From JBEKLJ01 sp050010255 (lineage in GTDB: Bacteria > Acidobacteriota > Terriglobia > Bryobacterales > Bryobacteraceae), in contig JBEKLJ010000030.1 of NCBI GenBank assembly GCA_050010255.1, forward strand, positions 1 through 21,414: a stretch of 21,414 bases of DNA, written 5' to 3'. Below are positions 1 through 7,036 of the stretch, piece by piece. A program made the translations under genes and the position numbers. The notes under the pieces were generated by a model. It was not told the origin of the DNA and did not search any database. It was given only the letters and a program-made list of their open reading frames with translations. The stretch's first letter is position 1; every line of letters begins with the position of its first letter.

Positions 1-1
1 T

Positions 2-1090
2 ATTCTGCTGCAACAGCCGGTGCTGGGCGACGCGGCGGTCTTTCTGGCTCAGCTCGAGCAACTGCGTTTGGACGTGCTGCTTCTGGACCTGACCCGGCTG
101 GATGAACCGTTCGATCAGGTGATCCGGCGCATCAAGAACTGCGCGGCTCCGCCGCAGGTTATCGTTCTGAACGACACGGCGGATGCCGAGATCATTTTGG
201 GCGCGATCCGCGCGGGCGCCAACGAGTTTCTCTATCCGCCGCTGGAGGCGGCGCTGCAGAAGGCCCTGGAGCGGCTTTCGGGCGAGCGCGCCAAGTCCCA
301 GCCGGAGTCGGCGCGGCACCGCGGCCGCACGCTCGGGTTTGTCTCCGCCAAAGGCGGCTGTGGAGCAACCACGATCGCCTGTCACGTCGCGGTGGAGATC
401 CAGAAGGCCACTACGCAGGAGGTGCTGTTGGCCGACATGGATCTGGAGGCGGGCCTGGTCGCCTTCCTGATGAAGGCCAAGACCCCGTACACGATTCTGG
501 ATGCCATCCACAACGTCCATCGGCTGGACCTAAGCTATTGGAAGGCCCTCGTCTCCAACGGCCACGCGGGCCTGGATGTGGTCACGGCTCCGCTGCCGGC
601 CGCGACTTTGGGTGAGATGCTCGATCCCGAGCAGTTCCGGAACGTGCTCCGGTTCCTGCGCTCCAGCTACGACTGGATCGTCACCGACCTCGGCCGCAGC
701 CTCAACGCGGTTTCCATGCACGTGCTTGAGGAGCTCGACGAGGTATTCCTGGTCGCGACTCTGGATATGCCGGCGCTGCACCAGGCCAAACAGGTGGTGC
801 AGGCGCTGATGGACGCGGGATACAGCCGCAACCGTCTGAAGTTGATCCTCAACCGGATGCCGAAGCGGCCCGACTTCGAGCCGGGGGAGGTGCAGCGCGT
901 GCTCGGCCTGCCGATCTACGAGACGCTGCCGAACGACTACCCGGAGCTGTTCGAGGCATACGCCGAGGGCAACCTGCTGACGGCCGGCAGCGAGTTGGGC
1001 AGATCGCTGGGCGCGCTGGCGGGCAAGATTGCGGGAGTGCAGACTGGTAAGGACCGGAGCAAGCAGAGGCTGAGTCTATCGATCTTTTAG
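2..1090 (+). CDS. tadZ: TadZ/CpaE-type pilus assembly ATPase (5' partial)
   Basis: The reading frame is open to the left edge, so the true start lies outside the window; the GTG at 20 is only the first possible internal start. The N-terminal part (roughly the first 100 residues) looks like a degenerate response-regulator receiver domain. It is followed by a ParA/MinD-like ATPase domain with the deviant P-loop KGGCGATT (the usual lysine before Thr is Ala, a TadZ/CpaE hallmark) and an ADMDLEAG switch-like motif. Family knowledge: TadZ/CpaE localises the Tad secretion machine at the pole or membrane. It is followed by tadA, tadB and tadC on the same strand, which fixes the assignment to a tad (Flp/type IVc pilus) locus. 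Pilin and secretin genes are not in view and are presumably upstream. Confidence 0.88.
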   Translation: MLLQQPVLGDAAVFLAQLEQLRLDVLLLDLTRLDEPFDQVIRRIKNCAAPPQVIVLNDTADAEIILGAIRAGANEFLYPPLEAALQKALERLSGERAKSQPESARHRGRTLGFVSAKGGCGATTIACHVAVEIQKATTQEVLLADMDLEAGLVAFLMKAKTPYTILDAIHNVHRLDLSYWKALVSNGHAGLDVVTAPLPAATLGEMLDPEQFRNVLRFLRSSYDWIVTDLGRSLNAVSMHVLEELDEVFLVATLDMPALHQAKQVVQALMDAGYSRNRLKLILNRMPKRPDFEPGEVQRVLGLPIYETLPNDYPELFEAYAEGNLLTAGSELGRSLGALAGKIAGVQTGKDRSKQRLSLSIF

Positions 1091-1232
1091 CCGGCCTGCC
1101 GCGCTGCGACTGCGGGCGCGCCGGAGGGGCCCGGGGAGGCCCTCTCGCCGCGGGATTCGCCGGGGCGACGCAGGATGAGCGCGCCTGGCGGTTGCTCGCG
1201 GCGGAGTTTTGCTGAGGAGGACTTGGCGGGAC
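1091..1232. other. tadZ-tadA spacer with GC hairpin
   Basis: This 142-base gap has no convincing gene. It contains a bulged GC hairpin around 1123-1145 (GAGGGGCC facing GGCCCTCTC) with no T-run after it, so it is a poor intrinsic terminator. It could slow polymerase or protect the 3' end of tadZ mRNA. The SD for tadA, GAGGAGG at 1214-1220, lies at its right end. Confidence 0.4.
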
Positions 1233-2585
1233 ATGGGAACGAACTATGCGGTGACGAGCCGGGCGGCAGACTCGGGATGGGTGAATCGCCTGTTCACCTC
1301 GGCCGCCCCCACGCCGGAGTACCAGGAGCTGAAGTTCGCGCTGCACCGCAAGCTGCTGGAGCGGATCAACCTGGAAGTGCTTTCCTCGCTGGGCGGCGAG
1401 CGTGTGCGCGGCGAGATCCGCGCCGCGGTGGCCAGGCTGCTGGAGGAGGAGAGCACTCCGCTGAGCCGGCTGGAGAAGGAGCGGATCACCGAGGAGGTGC
1501 TCAATGAGGTTTTCGGATTGGGGCCGCTCGAGCCGCTGCTTCAGGATCCGACTGTGTCCGACATCCTGGTGACCACGCCGAAGCTGGTCTATGTCGAGCG
1601 AAACGGCAAGTTGCACCGGACGCCGGTGGAGTTCAAGGACAATTCCCACCTGCTGCGCATCATCGAAAAGATCGTCTCGCGCGTGGGGCGGCGCGTGGAC
1701 GAGTCTTCGCCCCTGGTAGACGCACGTCTGCCGGACGGCTCCCGCGTGAACGCGGTGATTCCGCCGGTTGCGGTCGATGGTCCGTTGCTTTCCATCCGGC
1801 GGTTCCGCCGGGACCCCATTCAGCCCGAGGAACTGGTGCGGAACCTGACGCTGACCGAGAGCATGCTTCAGATCGCCCAAGCCTGCGTCAAGGCCCGGCT
1901 GAACATCATCATCTCCGGCGGCACCGGCGCCGGTAAGACGACGCTGCTCAACGTGCTGTCCGGCTACATCCCGGAGGACGAGCGCATCGTGACGATCGAG
2001 GACGCGGCCGAGCTGCAGTTGCGGCAGACGCACGTGGCGCGGATGGAATCCAGGCCGCCCAACATCGAAGGCACGGGCGCGATCCACATCCGCCAGCTCG
2101 TCATCAACGCCCTGCGAATGCGCCCCGACCGGATCGTGGTGGGCGAGGTGCGTTCCGAGGAGGCGCTGGACATGCTCCAGGCCATGAACACGGGTCACGA
2201 CGGGTCACTGACGACCATTCACGCCAACAGCCCGCGCGACGCGATCGGCCGCCTGGAGGTAATGGTGGGGATGGCAAACTCTAACATGGGCGTGCGGGCC
2301 ATCCGGCAGCAGGTCTCGTCGGCCGTGGATCTGTTCATTCAGATCGCGCGCTTCAGCGACGGCAGCCGCCGGATCACCCACATGACCGAATGCGTCGGCA
2401 TGGAGGGAGAGCAGGTGACGACGCAGGACGTTTTCGTGTTCGACAAAACCGGAGTGAGGGAAGACGGCAAGGTGACCGGCAAGTTCCGGCCAACGGGCAT
2501 CCGGCCGAAGTTCTACGAGCGGCTGAGGGCCGCCGGCATGCAGCTTCCGGCAGCTGTCTTCCAGACGACGGTGGAGATCCATTGA
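1233..2585 (+). CDS. tadA: Tad secretion ATPase TadA/CpaF (GspE-type)
   Basis: Hexameric traffic ATPase that powers Flp pilus extrusion; cytoplasmic. The protein is 450 residues from the ATG at 1233, which I prefer over the TTG at 1209 because GAGGAGG (1214-1220) lies upstream of it. The N-terminal half is the CpaF-specific region (for example EVFGLGPLEPLLQDP). The core carries Walker A GGTGAGKTT with the lysine at residue 235, then the VTIEDAAELQL Asp-box region, the RMRPDRIVVGEVR Walker B region and the GSLTTIHANSP His-box, all typical of type II/IV secretion ATPases. Length is normal for CpaF. It sits between tadZ and tadB; tadB starts 7 bases after its stop. Confidence 0.96.
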   Translation: MGTNYAVTSRAADSGWVNRLFTSAAPTPEYQELKFALHRKLLERINLEVLSSLGGERVRGEIRAAVARLLEEESTPLSRLEKERITEEVLNEVFGLGPLEPLLQDPTVSDILVTTPKLVYVERNGKLHRTPVEFKDNSHLLRIIEKIVSRVGRRVDESSPLVDARLPDGSRVNAVIPPVAVDGPLLSIRRFRRDPIQPEELVRNLTLTESMLQIAQACVKARLNIIISGGTGAGKTTLLNVLSGYIPEDERIVTIEDAAELQLRQTHVARMESRPPNIEGTGAIHIRQLVINALRMRPDRIVVGEVRSEEALDMLQAMNTGHDGSLTTIHANSPRDAIGRLEVMVGMANSNMGVRAIRQQVSSAVDLFIQIARFSDGSRRITHMTECVGMEGEQVTTQDVFVFDKTGVREDGKVTGKFRPTGIRPKFYERLRAAGMQLPAAVFQTTVEIH

Positions 2586-2592
2586 GGCACAA

Positions 2593-3561
2593 ATGTCGGG
2601 CCTTCTCTTCCTGATGTTCGTAATCGTGTTCCTAGCCGTTGCGCTCACGGTCGCGGTGGGTTCGAACCTTCTGCAAGTGCAGAAGAAGAAGAAAGTCACC
2701 GAGATGCTTCAGACCGCTGTGGGGGACGCCCAGCGGGTGGAGACGAAGGTGCTCATCGACCGTATAGTGGACACGGGCACGCTGACGCGATTCTTGAGCC
2801 ACTTCAACGTCGTCCGGCGTGTCGAGGAACGGATCGTGCAGTCCGGGATGACCATCAGCATGCAAACGCTGATCTTCCAGATGATGCTGGGCCTGGTGGT
2901 GGGCGCGCTGCTCGGCCTGCGATTCAACGTCCTCATGTACCCGGGGCCCAGTGCCGTCGGCCTGGGGCTGCTCGGGTGCATGCTCCCCTACCTGTATGTG
3001 ATGCGGACCCGGTCCAAGCGCATGGCGGCTTTCGAGGAGCAGTTCCCGGAGGCGCTGGACTTCCTGGCGCGGGCCATGCGCGCCGGGCACGCCTTTTCGA
3101 TCGGGCTCGAGATGCTGTCGGAGGAGTCGGCCCCGCCGCTGGGCCCGGAGTTCCGGAAGGTGCACAACGAGCACAACCTCGGTCTGCCGATCGAGACGGC
3201 TCTTGGCAATTTGGCGCGCCGGATGCCGCTACTCGACGTCAGCTTCTTCGTGTCGGCGGTGCTGCTGCAGCGTGAAACCGGCGGCAACCTGAGCGAGATC
3301 CTGACCAAGCTCGCCTACGTCATCCGCGAGCGGTTCAAGTTGAAGGGGCAGGTGCGGGCCGCCAGCGCGCACGGCCGGATCACCGGCACGATCTTGACGC
3401 TGATGCCGATCGCGCTGATGTTCGGGCTGATGCTCATCGCGCCCGGTTACTTGCAGAGCATGGCCGCCGATTCCGACGGCCGGCTGATGATGGCTGGCGT
3501 GATCGTACTGATGATAGTCGGCCATTTCACGATCCGGAAGATTGTGAAAATCAAGGTGTAA
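2593..3561 (+). CDS. tadB: Tad inner-membrane platform protein TadB
   Basis: Inner-membrane platform protein that works with TadC and the TadA ATPase in pilus assembly. It is 322 residues, with an N-terminal membrane segment (residues 3-22), a second hydrophobic pair around residues 95-140, a cytoplasmic T2SSF domain (FPEALDFLARAMRAG and LLQRETGGNLSEIL are characteristic) and a C-terminal pair of helices around residues 265-315. The ATG at 2593 has GAGG (2584-2587) overlapping the stop of tadA, so translation is probably coupled. tadC begins 1 base after the stop. Confidence 0.93.
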   Translation: MSGLLFLMFVIVFLAVALTVAVGSNLLQVQKKKKVTEMLQTAVGDAQRVETKVLIDRIVDTGTLTRFLSHFNVVRRVEERIVQSGMTISMQTLIFQMMLGLVVGALLGLRFNVLMYPGPSAVGLGLLGCMLPYLYVMRTRSKRMAAFEEQFPEALDFLARAMRAGHAFSIGLEMLSEESAPPLGPEFRKVHNEHNLGLPIETALGNLARRMPLLDVSFFVSAVLLQRETGGNLSEILTKLAYVIRERFKLKGQVRAASAHGRITGTILTLMPIALMFGLMLIAPGYLQSMAADSDGRLMMAGVIVLMIVGHFTIRKIVKIKV

Positions 3562-3562
3562 T

Positions 3563-4483
3563 ATGGCAGTCGCCCTATCGATCGCGGTTTTTCTGTTGCT
3601 GACGATAGCGATCTCGGCGTATGGGTACCGGCTGTATGCTAAGCCGGCGCGCATCCAGGCGCGGCTCGGCGCCGCCCTCGAGCCCACGCTGGAATCGGCC
3701 GCGGCGCCCAAGCGCGGGTTTCTGGTCAGCATCGCCCAGTCCATCGGCGAGAAGGTGCCGATCTCTCCGGGGGATGCCGGGCTCGCGCGCCGCTATTTGA
3801 TCGCGGCCGGTTTCCGCTCCGATCGCGCGGTGAAGGCCTACTACGGCGCGAAGTTCCTGGGCGCCGCCATCGGGTTCGCCGCGGCCATCGCGCTACGGAC
3901 ACAGATCGACAACCCAGTGCTGAGTGTCCTCGTGTTGCCGGCCGGGGCGGCGGCTGGATTCTTCTTCCCCAACTTCATTCTCGAGAGGCTGGTGGGCCGC
4001 CGCCAGGAGAGGATCCGGCTGGCGCTTCCAGACGTTCTGGACCTGATGGTGGTTTGCATGGAGGCGGGCCTCGGGTTGGACCAGGCGCTCACCAACGTCA
4101 GCCGCGAGTTGCTCCGGACCTATCCGGACGTTAGCCAGGAATTGGCTTTGGTCAACCTGGAGATGCGCGCCGGCAAGCGCCGGGTCGATGCCCTGAAGAA
4201 TCTGGCCGACCGGGCTGACGAGCCGGAGTTGCGCAAGCTGGTGGCGACCCTGATCCAGGCGGACCGCTTCGGCACCAGCCTCGCCGAGGCGCTTCGCACT
4301 CATGCGGACTTCATGCGCGTTCGCCGGCGGCAGGACGCGGAAGAGCGGGCGGGGAAGGTCGGCGTGAAGCTGGTATTCCCGATCTTTTTTTTCATCTTGC
4401 CGGCCATGCTGGTTGTGGCCGCCGGGCCGGGTCTGCTGCAACTGTTCAAGAACCTGTTCCCGATGATGAGGGGTTTTCAGTAG
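3563..4483 (+). CDS. tadC: Tad inner-membrane platform protein TadC
   Basis: Second T2SSF-domain protein of the Tad platform, 306 residues. It has an N-terminal helix (residues 5-24), a hydrophobic pair at about 95-140, the T2SSF domain with the typical LPDVLDLMVVCMEAGLGLDQAL stretch (residues about 153-174, quoted here only as a landmark beginning LPDVLDL) and a long C-terminal helix containing FPIFFFILPAML. The ATG at 3563 has AAGG 6 bases upstream, inside the end of tadB. The order tadA-tadB-tadC is the standard one, which separates it from the paralogous TadB. Confidence 0.93.
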   Translation: MAVALSIAVFLLLTIAISAYGYRLYAKPARIQARLGAALEPTLESAAAPKRGFLVSIAQSIGEKVPISPGDAGLARRYLIAAGFRSDRAVKAYYGAKFLGAAIGFAAAIALRTQIDNPVLSVLVLPAGAAAGFFFPNFILERLVGRRQERIRLALPDVLDLMVVCMEAGLGLDQALTNVSRELLRTYPDVSQELALVNLEMRAGKRRVDALKNLADRADEPELRKLVATLIQADRFGTSLAEALRTHADFMRVRRRQDAEERAGKVGVKLVFPIFFFILPAMLVVAAGPGLLQLFKNLFPMMRGFQ

Positions 4484-4537
4484 GTCGATCGGAGAGAAGA
4501 ACTCAAGCGCGTCATCTCAGAAAGGAGAAATAGCGTA

Positions 4538-4687
4538 ATGGATCTGACTATGCTACCGGCGGTTCTCTGGTTCGCCGATGTGATCGCCGATAACAAGCAG
4601 TTGATCACCACCATTCTCTGGATTGCGGCCGGAGCCATCCTGATCCTCTGGATCTTGCGCCGGCGAAAGCGCAAGATGCAGGGCTAG
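4538..4687 (+). CDS. small single-helix membrane protein after tadC
   Basis: A 49-residue ORF with a good SD (AAAGGAG at 4521-4527) before the ATG at 4538. The protein has a short amphipathic N-terminus, one hydrophobic segment (residues 22-40, including ILWIAAGAILILWIL) and a strongly basic tail RRRKRKMQG. By the positive-inside rule the tail would be cytoplasmic. It lacks the glycine-glutamate-tyrosine pattern of Flp pilins, so I do not call it a pilin. It follows tadC by 54 bases on the same strand and is probably the last gene of the tad operon. No family recognised; the function is unknown. The SD and clean membrane topology make a real gene likely. Confidence 0.65.
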   Translation: MDLTMLPAVLWFADVIADNKQLITTILWIAAGAILILWILRRRKRKMQG

Positions 4688-4951
4688 TAACTCGCGGCGA
4701 AAGCCGGCCTCGGGCCTAAGCAGCGGCGCGAGGTGCTTGATTCGCGGGCGGTCGCAGCGTCTGCGAGACTTTCGTCAAAGGTTCCCAGGGATCGAAACTG
4801 CGTGGCCGGCCCCGTCTGACCGGAGCCGGCCGCGCCCGCCAGACTGAGCTCGCCCCCGCTGTGAGTGCCGGGCTGGGCGGGCCGCCAGGCGGCGGGATGG
4901 AGGGGCATTCCCTCTCAACGGACTATTGGCGCAACGGAGGCGTCGCTTTCC
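4688..4951. other. intergenic region with GC hairpins
   Basis: 264 bases without a supported gene. A two-part hairpin at 4804-4831 pairs GGCCGGC with GCCGGCC around an inner CCG/CGG stem; it may end the tad transcript although no T-run follows. A smaller CCGCC-A-GGCGG palindrome at 4882-4892 recurs nearly identically at 7752-7762. The SD GGAGG (4936-4940) of the next gene is at the right end. No convincing promoter was found. Confidence 0.5.
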
Positions 4952-5890
4952 ATGGTCAGGAAATTATTTGTCAGGGTCATCTGGGTTGTGATCAGCCTCA
5001 TCGTGCTGTGGACGCTGGCGTTTGAGGCCGTGGCAGTCAAGCCCACCCTGGTTGTCGACATAGTTTACCTGTTGAAGCCCAGCCAGCCCTGTCCGCAGAA
5101 TGAAGCGCGGGCGGGCTACCTGAACTTCCTCACCGAAGGCAGCCTGAGCTCGGATTTCAGGTCCAAGATTCGTCTGGTCGAAAGGGACGCTTCCGGATAC
5201 TACCTTTGGGAGACGCCTCGCGGCCGGTTCTGGATGCCGAAGTCGGACGACTTCCTGCTGCCGGACCTGTTGGCCGAGCAGCAACGCGGAATCTACCGCT
5301 ACGAGGCAGCCCGCGTGCTTGCGGGCGACGTGGTGCTGGACTGCGGCGCGCACGTCGGATTGTTCACTCGGGAAGCGTTGTCCCAGGGCGCCGGGCTGGT
5401 GATCGCCATCGAGCCCGCGCCGGATAACATCGAGTGCCTGAGACGCAACTTCGCTGCGGAGATCGCCGCCGGCAAGGTGATCGTGTATCCGAAAGGCGTG
5501 TGGGACCGCGATGCCACGCTGGTGCTGCACGAGGTCGATGGCAATTCGGCACGCGACACCTTCGTCATGGACAGAGGGATTTCGACCAGACCGGTCCCCG
5601 TGCCGCTGGTTCCCATCGACGAGCTCGTGAGCGAGCTCGGGCTCCAGCGCGTCAGCTTCATCAAGATGGACATCGAGGGGGCCGAGCGAAAGGCCGTGTT
5701 GGGGGCCAGGGACACGCTGCGGCGGTACAAGCCCAGACTGGCGCTGTGCGCCTACCACGTGCGCGGCGACCCGGAGGCGATCTCGGCCGAGGTGCTGTCC
5801 ATCGTGCCCTCCTACCGGCGCACGTGCGGCTCGTGTTTCAAGTCCCCGTCCCGGTTGCGGATGGTGCCCGAGGTCCTGTTCTTCTACTGA
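4952..5890 (+). CDS. membrane-anchored FkbM-family methyltransferase
   Basis: Class I SAM-dependent methyltransferase of the FkbM family, 312 residues from the ATG at 4952; GGAGG at 4936-4940 supports this start over longer versions. Residues about 5-28 form an N-terminal hydrophobic anchor after a basic start (MVRKLFVR), suggesting a membrane-tethered enzyme. The SAM-binding motif VLDCGAHVGLFT, the acidic IAIEPAP strand and the family signature IKMDIEGAE are all present. FkbM enzymes usually O-methylate sugars, lipids or natural products. The substrate here is unknown; position between tad genes and the prepilin peptidase suggests, but does not prove, a cell-surface target. Its last 7 bases overlap the convergent prepilin peptidase gene. 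Confidence 0.87.
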   Translation: MVRKLFVRVIWVVISLIVLWTLAFEAVAVKPTLVVDIVYLLKPSQPCPQNEARAGYLNFLTEGSLSSDFRSKIRLVERDASGYYLWETPRGRFWMPKSDDFLLPDLLAEQQRGIYRYEAARVLAGDVVLDCGAHVGLFTREALSQGAGLVIAIEPAPDNIECLRRNFAAEIAAGKVIVYPKGVWDRDATLVLHEVDGNSARDTFVMDRGISTRPVPVPLVPIDELVSELGLQRVSFIKMDIEGAERKAVLGARDTLRRYKPRLALCAYHVRGDPEAISAEVLSIVPSYRRTCGSCFKSPSRLRMVPEVLFFY

Positions 5891-6447
5891 GACGGCAGCA
5901 GGGCGTGGAGGCCGAGCAAGGCGAGCGCGCCCAGGGCGATTACGGCGCCGTGGGGCAGCGTGAAGGCGCCGGGATTCGAGACATCGAGCTCCTCGCTTCG
6001 CAGGTGCGGGGCGCGCAGATGAGCCATCTCCCAGACGATGTAGCCGGTGTTGTATAGCGTCTTGCGCATGCGCCCCTTGGCGAGCATGAGCACGACCGCG
6101 AGCACCCCCCCGATGATCCCGCTGAAAATGAAGATGGCCAGCCAGTCGCGCCATCCGACCAGGCTGCCGATGGCCGCCATCAGCTTCACGTCGCCCGCGC
6201 CCATCCCGCGCAGCAAATACAGCGGGAAATAAACCAGCATCGCCACAGCTAGACCCAGCGCGGCATTGCGGAGCAGCGTGCTCCGTCCCAGGTGCAAGGA
6301 TAGGAATGCGTTGAGCGCGAGCCCGACCAGGACGCCGGGCAGCGTGAGCCAGTTCGGGATGCGCCGGTAACGAAGATCGAAGTACCCGGCCGTCAGCACC
6401 ATGACGGCCAGCAGCAATTGGATGATCCAGGGCAGGCGTAGCAGCAT
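5884..6447 (-). CDS. tadV: TadV/CpaA-type prepilin peptidase (A24)
   Basis: Membrane aspartyl protease that removes the leader from Flp prepilins. It is 187 residues from the ATG at 6447; GGGGA lies 9 bases upstream, and a TTG at 6465 would give 6 more residues but has no clear support. The two catalytic aspartates are visible: Asp24 in YFDLRYRRIPN and Asp86 in the GMGAGD motif, as in the A24 family. Four to six hydrophobic segments are present, and the large N-terminal methylase domain of PilD is absent, as is normal for TadV/CpaA. It is on the strand opposite to the tad genes and has its own likely promoter, so it is part of the system but separately expressed. Confidence 0.93.
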   Translation of the reverse strand: MLLRLPWIIQLLLAVMVLTAGYFDLRYRRIPNWLTLPGVLVGLALNAFLSLHLGRSTLLRNAALGLAVAMLVYFPLYLLRGMGAGDVKLMAAIGSLVGWRDWLAIFIFSGIIGGVLAVVLMLAKGRMRKTLYNTGYIVWEMAHLRAPHLRSEELDVSNPGAFTLPHGAVIALGALALLGLHALLPSQ

Positions 6448-6464
6448 GGTCGTGGTTCCCCGCA

Positions 6465-6470
6465 AGTATA
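6465..6470 (-). promoter_or_regulatory. likely -10 box of the prepilin peptidase gene
   Basis: Reading on the minus strand, TATACT occurs 17 bases before the ATG at 6447, so the transcript would begin only about 10 bases before the start codon, just room for the GGGGA SD. No good -35 box is seen. Confidence 0.45.
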
Positions 6471-6510
6471 CCGTGTGTGCCGGGCCGGCGGCGCAGCTCG
6501 GTCCTGGACA

Positions 6511-6695
6511 CTAGCCCGCATTTCTCACCAACAACCTGCTGCGGCGCGCGATAGGGCCGCATCTACTGCGTTGCGCTCGGCCGGCGTCCTCGACGTACTG
6601 TTCAAGTACGCCTGCGGGCGCCGGCCGTCGCGCGCCTTGTATCTGCAGCCCTCTCATCGCGCCTCGCTACGGTCGTGGCGAGAAAAGCGGGCTAG
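6511..6695. repeat. 185-bp palindromic repeat with CTAG-ended inverted termini
   Basis: The ends 6511-6530 (CTAGCCCGCATTTCTCACCA) and 6676-6695 (reverse complement CTAGCCCGCTTTTCTCGCCA) are inverted repeats matching at 18 of 20 bases. Between them the sequence is an imperfect long hairpin centred on CGTACT-GTTCA-AGTACG (6594-6610), with flanking arms also paired (GGCCGGCG facing CGCCGGCC). No plausible ORF is inside, so it resembles a REP/MITE-like non-coding element. It lies between two minus-strand genes, and the TAG stop of the DUF167 gene is made by its right CTAG end. A second, partial copy of its left end is at 6962-6997. Similar palindromic elements seem widespread in GC-rich bacteria, but I cannot name the family. 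Confidence 0.8.
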
Positions 6696-6910
6696 TCGAT
6701 CTCGATCAGCTTGGCGCGCGAGGCCAAACCGGAGCGGATGCGCACCTGCGACTTCGCCACGCCGAAGTGGCCGGCCAGCCGGGCGACGAGCTCCTGATTG
6801 GCTCTTCCCTCGACGGGCGGCGACTGCAAGTAGGCCGTGAGACCGCCGTCCTGGCCGCGCTCGATGCGAGGGTTCTTCGAGCTCGGCTTCACTTTGATCC
6901 GGATGAGCAT
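6692..6910 (-). CDS. DUF167 / YggU family protein
   Basis: A 72-residue protein of the DUF167 (UPF0235, YggU) family. The recognisable pieces are the N-terminal VKPSSKN, the central PPVEGRANQELVARLA (family consensus PPV-D/E-G-K/R-AN) and the C-terminal VRIRSGLASRAKLIEI. The family's biochemical role is not established. The start is the ATG at 6910. Its stop codon TAG is formed by the terminal CTAG of the palindromic repeat at 6511-6695. It diverges from eda across a 126-base gap. Confidence 0.9.
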   Translation of the reverse strand: MLIRIKVKPSSKNPRIERGQDGGLTAYLQSPPVEGRANQELVARLAGHFGVAKSQVRIRSGLASRAKLIEID

Positions 6911-6961
6911 GCTTGTGTACTGTTATGCGCCCGGCCAGCAGCGGAAGTAAAGGCGCCCTTG

Positions 6962-6997
6962 CCCGGATGTCTCGCCAGCAATCTGCTGCGGCGCGCG
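6962..6997. repeat. solo partial copy of the palindromic repeat end
   Basis: These 36 bases match 6515-6550, the left end of the 185-bp element, at 31 of 36 positions, including the identical tract CTGCTGCGGCGCGCG. The rest of the element is missing. The match stops exactly where the putative -35 box of eda (TTTACG at 6998) begins. Confidence 0.7.
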
Positions 6998-7026
6998 TTT
7001 ACGCCGCTGGCGGTCCCTGCTAAGAT
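6998..7026 (+). promoter_or_regulatory. promoter of eda (TTTACG-17-TAAGAT, extended -10)
   Basis: TTTACG at 6998-7003 and TAAGAT at 7021-7026 are 17 bases apart, and TGC precedes the -10 (TGCTAAGAT, 7018-7026). Only 10 bases separate the -10 box from the ATG at 7037, so the transcript would be leaderless or nearly so. No SD is present, which agrees with that. Confidence 0.55.
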
Positions 7027-7036
7027 CGTAGATTCC

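Noticed and set aside
849..2198. 449-residue minus-strand frame opposite tadA
   Set aside because: It mirrors the well-supported tadA gene; the product is His/Arg/Pro-rich with no known motif, as expected for an antisense frame in GC-rich DNA.
4538..4687. Flp-type pilin
   Set aside because: It has a single hydrophobic helix like a pilin, but lacks a processing site with Gly followed by the Glu-Tyr pattern and has a basic C-terminus instead.
4684..4908. 74-residue minus-strand frame between the small tad gene and the FkbM gene
   Set aside because: No SD, no motif, and composition typical of non-coding GC-rich DNA with hairpins.
4964..6562. 532-residue minus-strand frame
   Set aside because: It covers the FkbM gene antisense and the prepilin peptidase gene in the wrong frame, and runs through the palindromic repeat; no domain is recognisable.
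6475..6840. 121-residue plus-strand frame across the palindromic repeat
   Set aside because: It runs through the repeat and antisense to DUF167, and its Arg/Ser-rich product is not protein-like.
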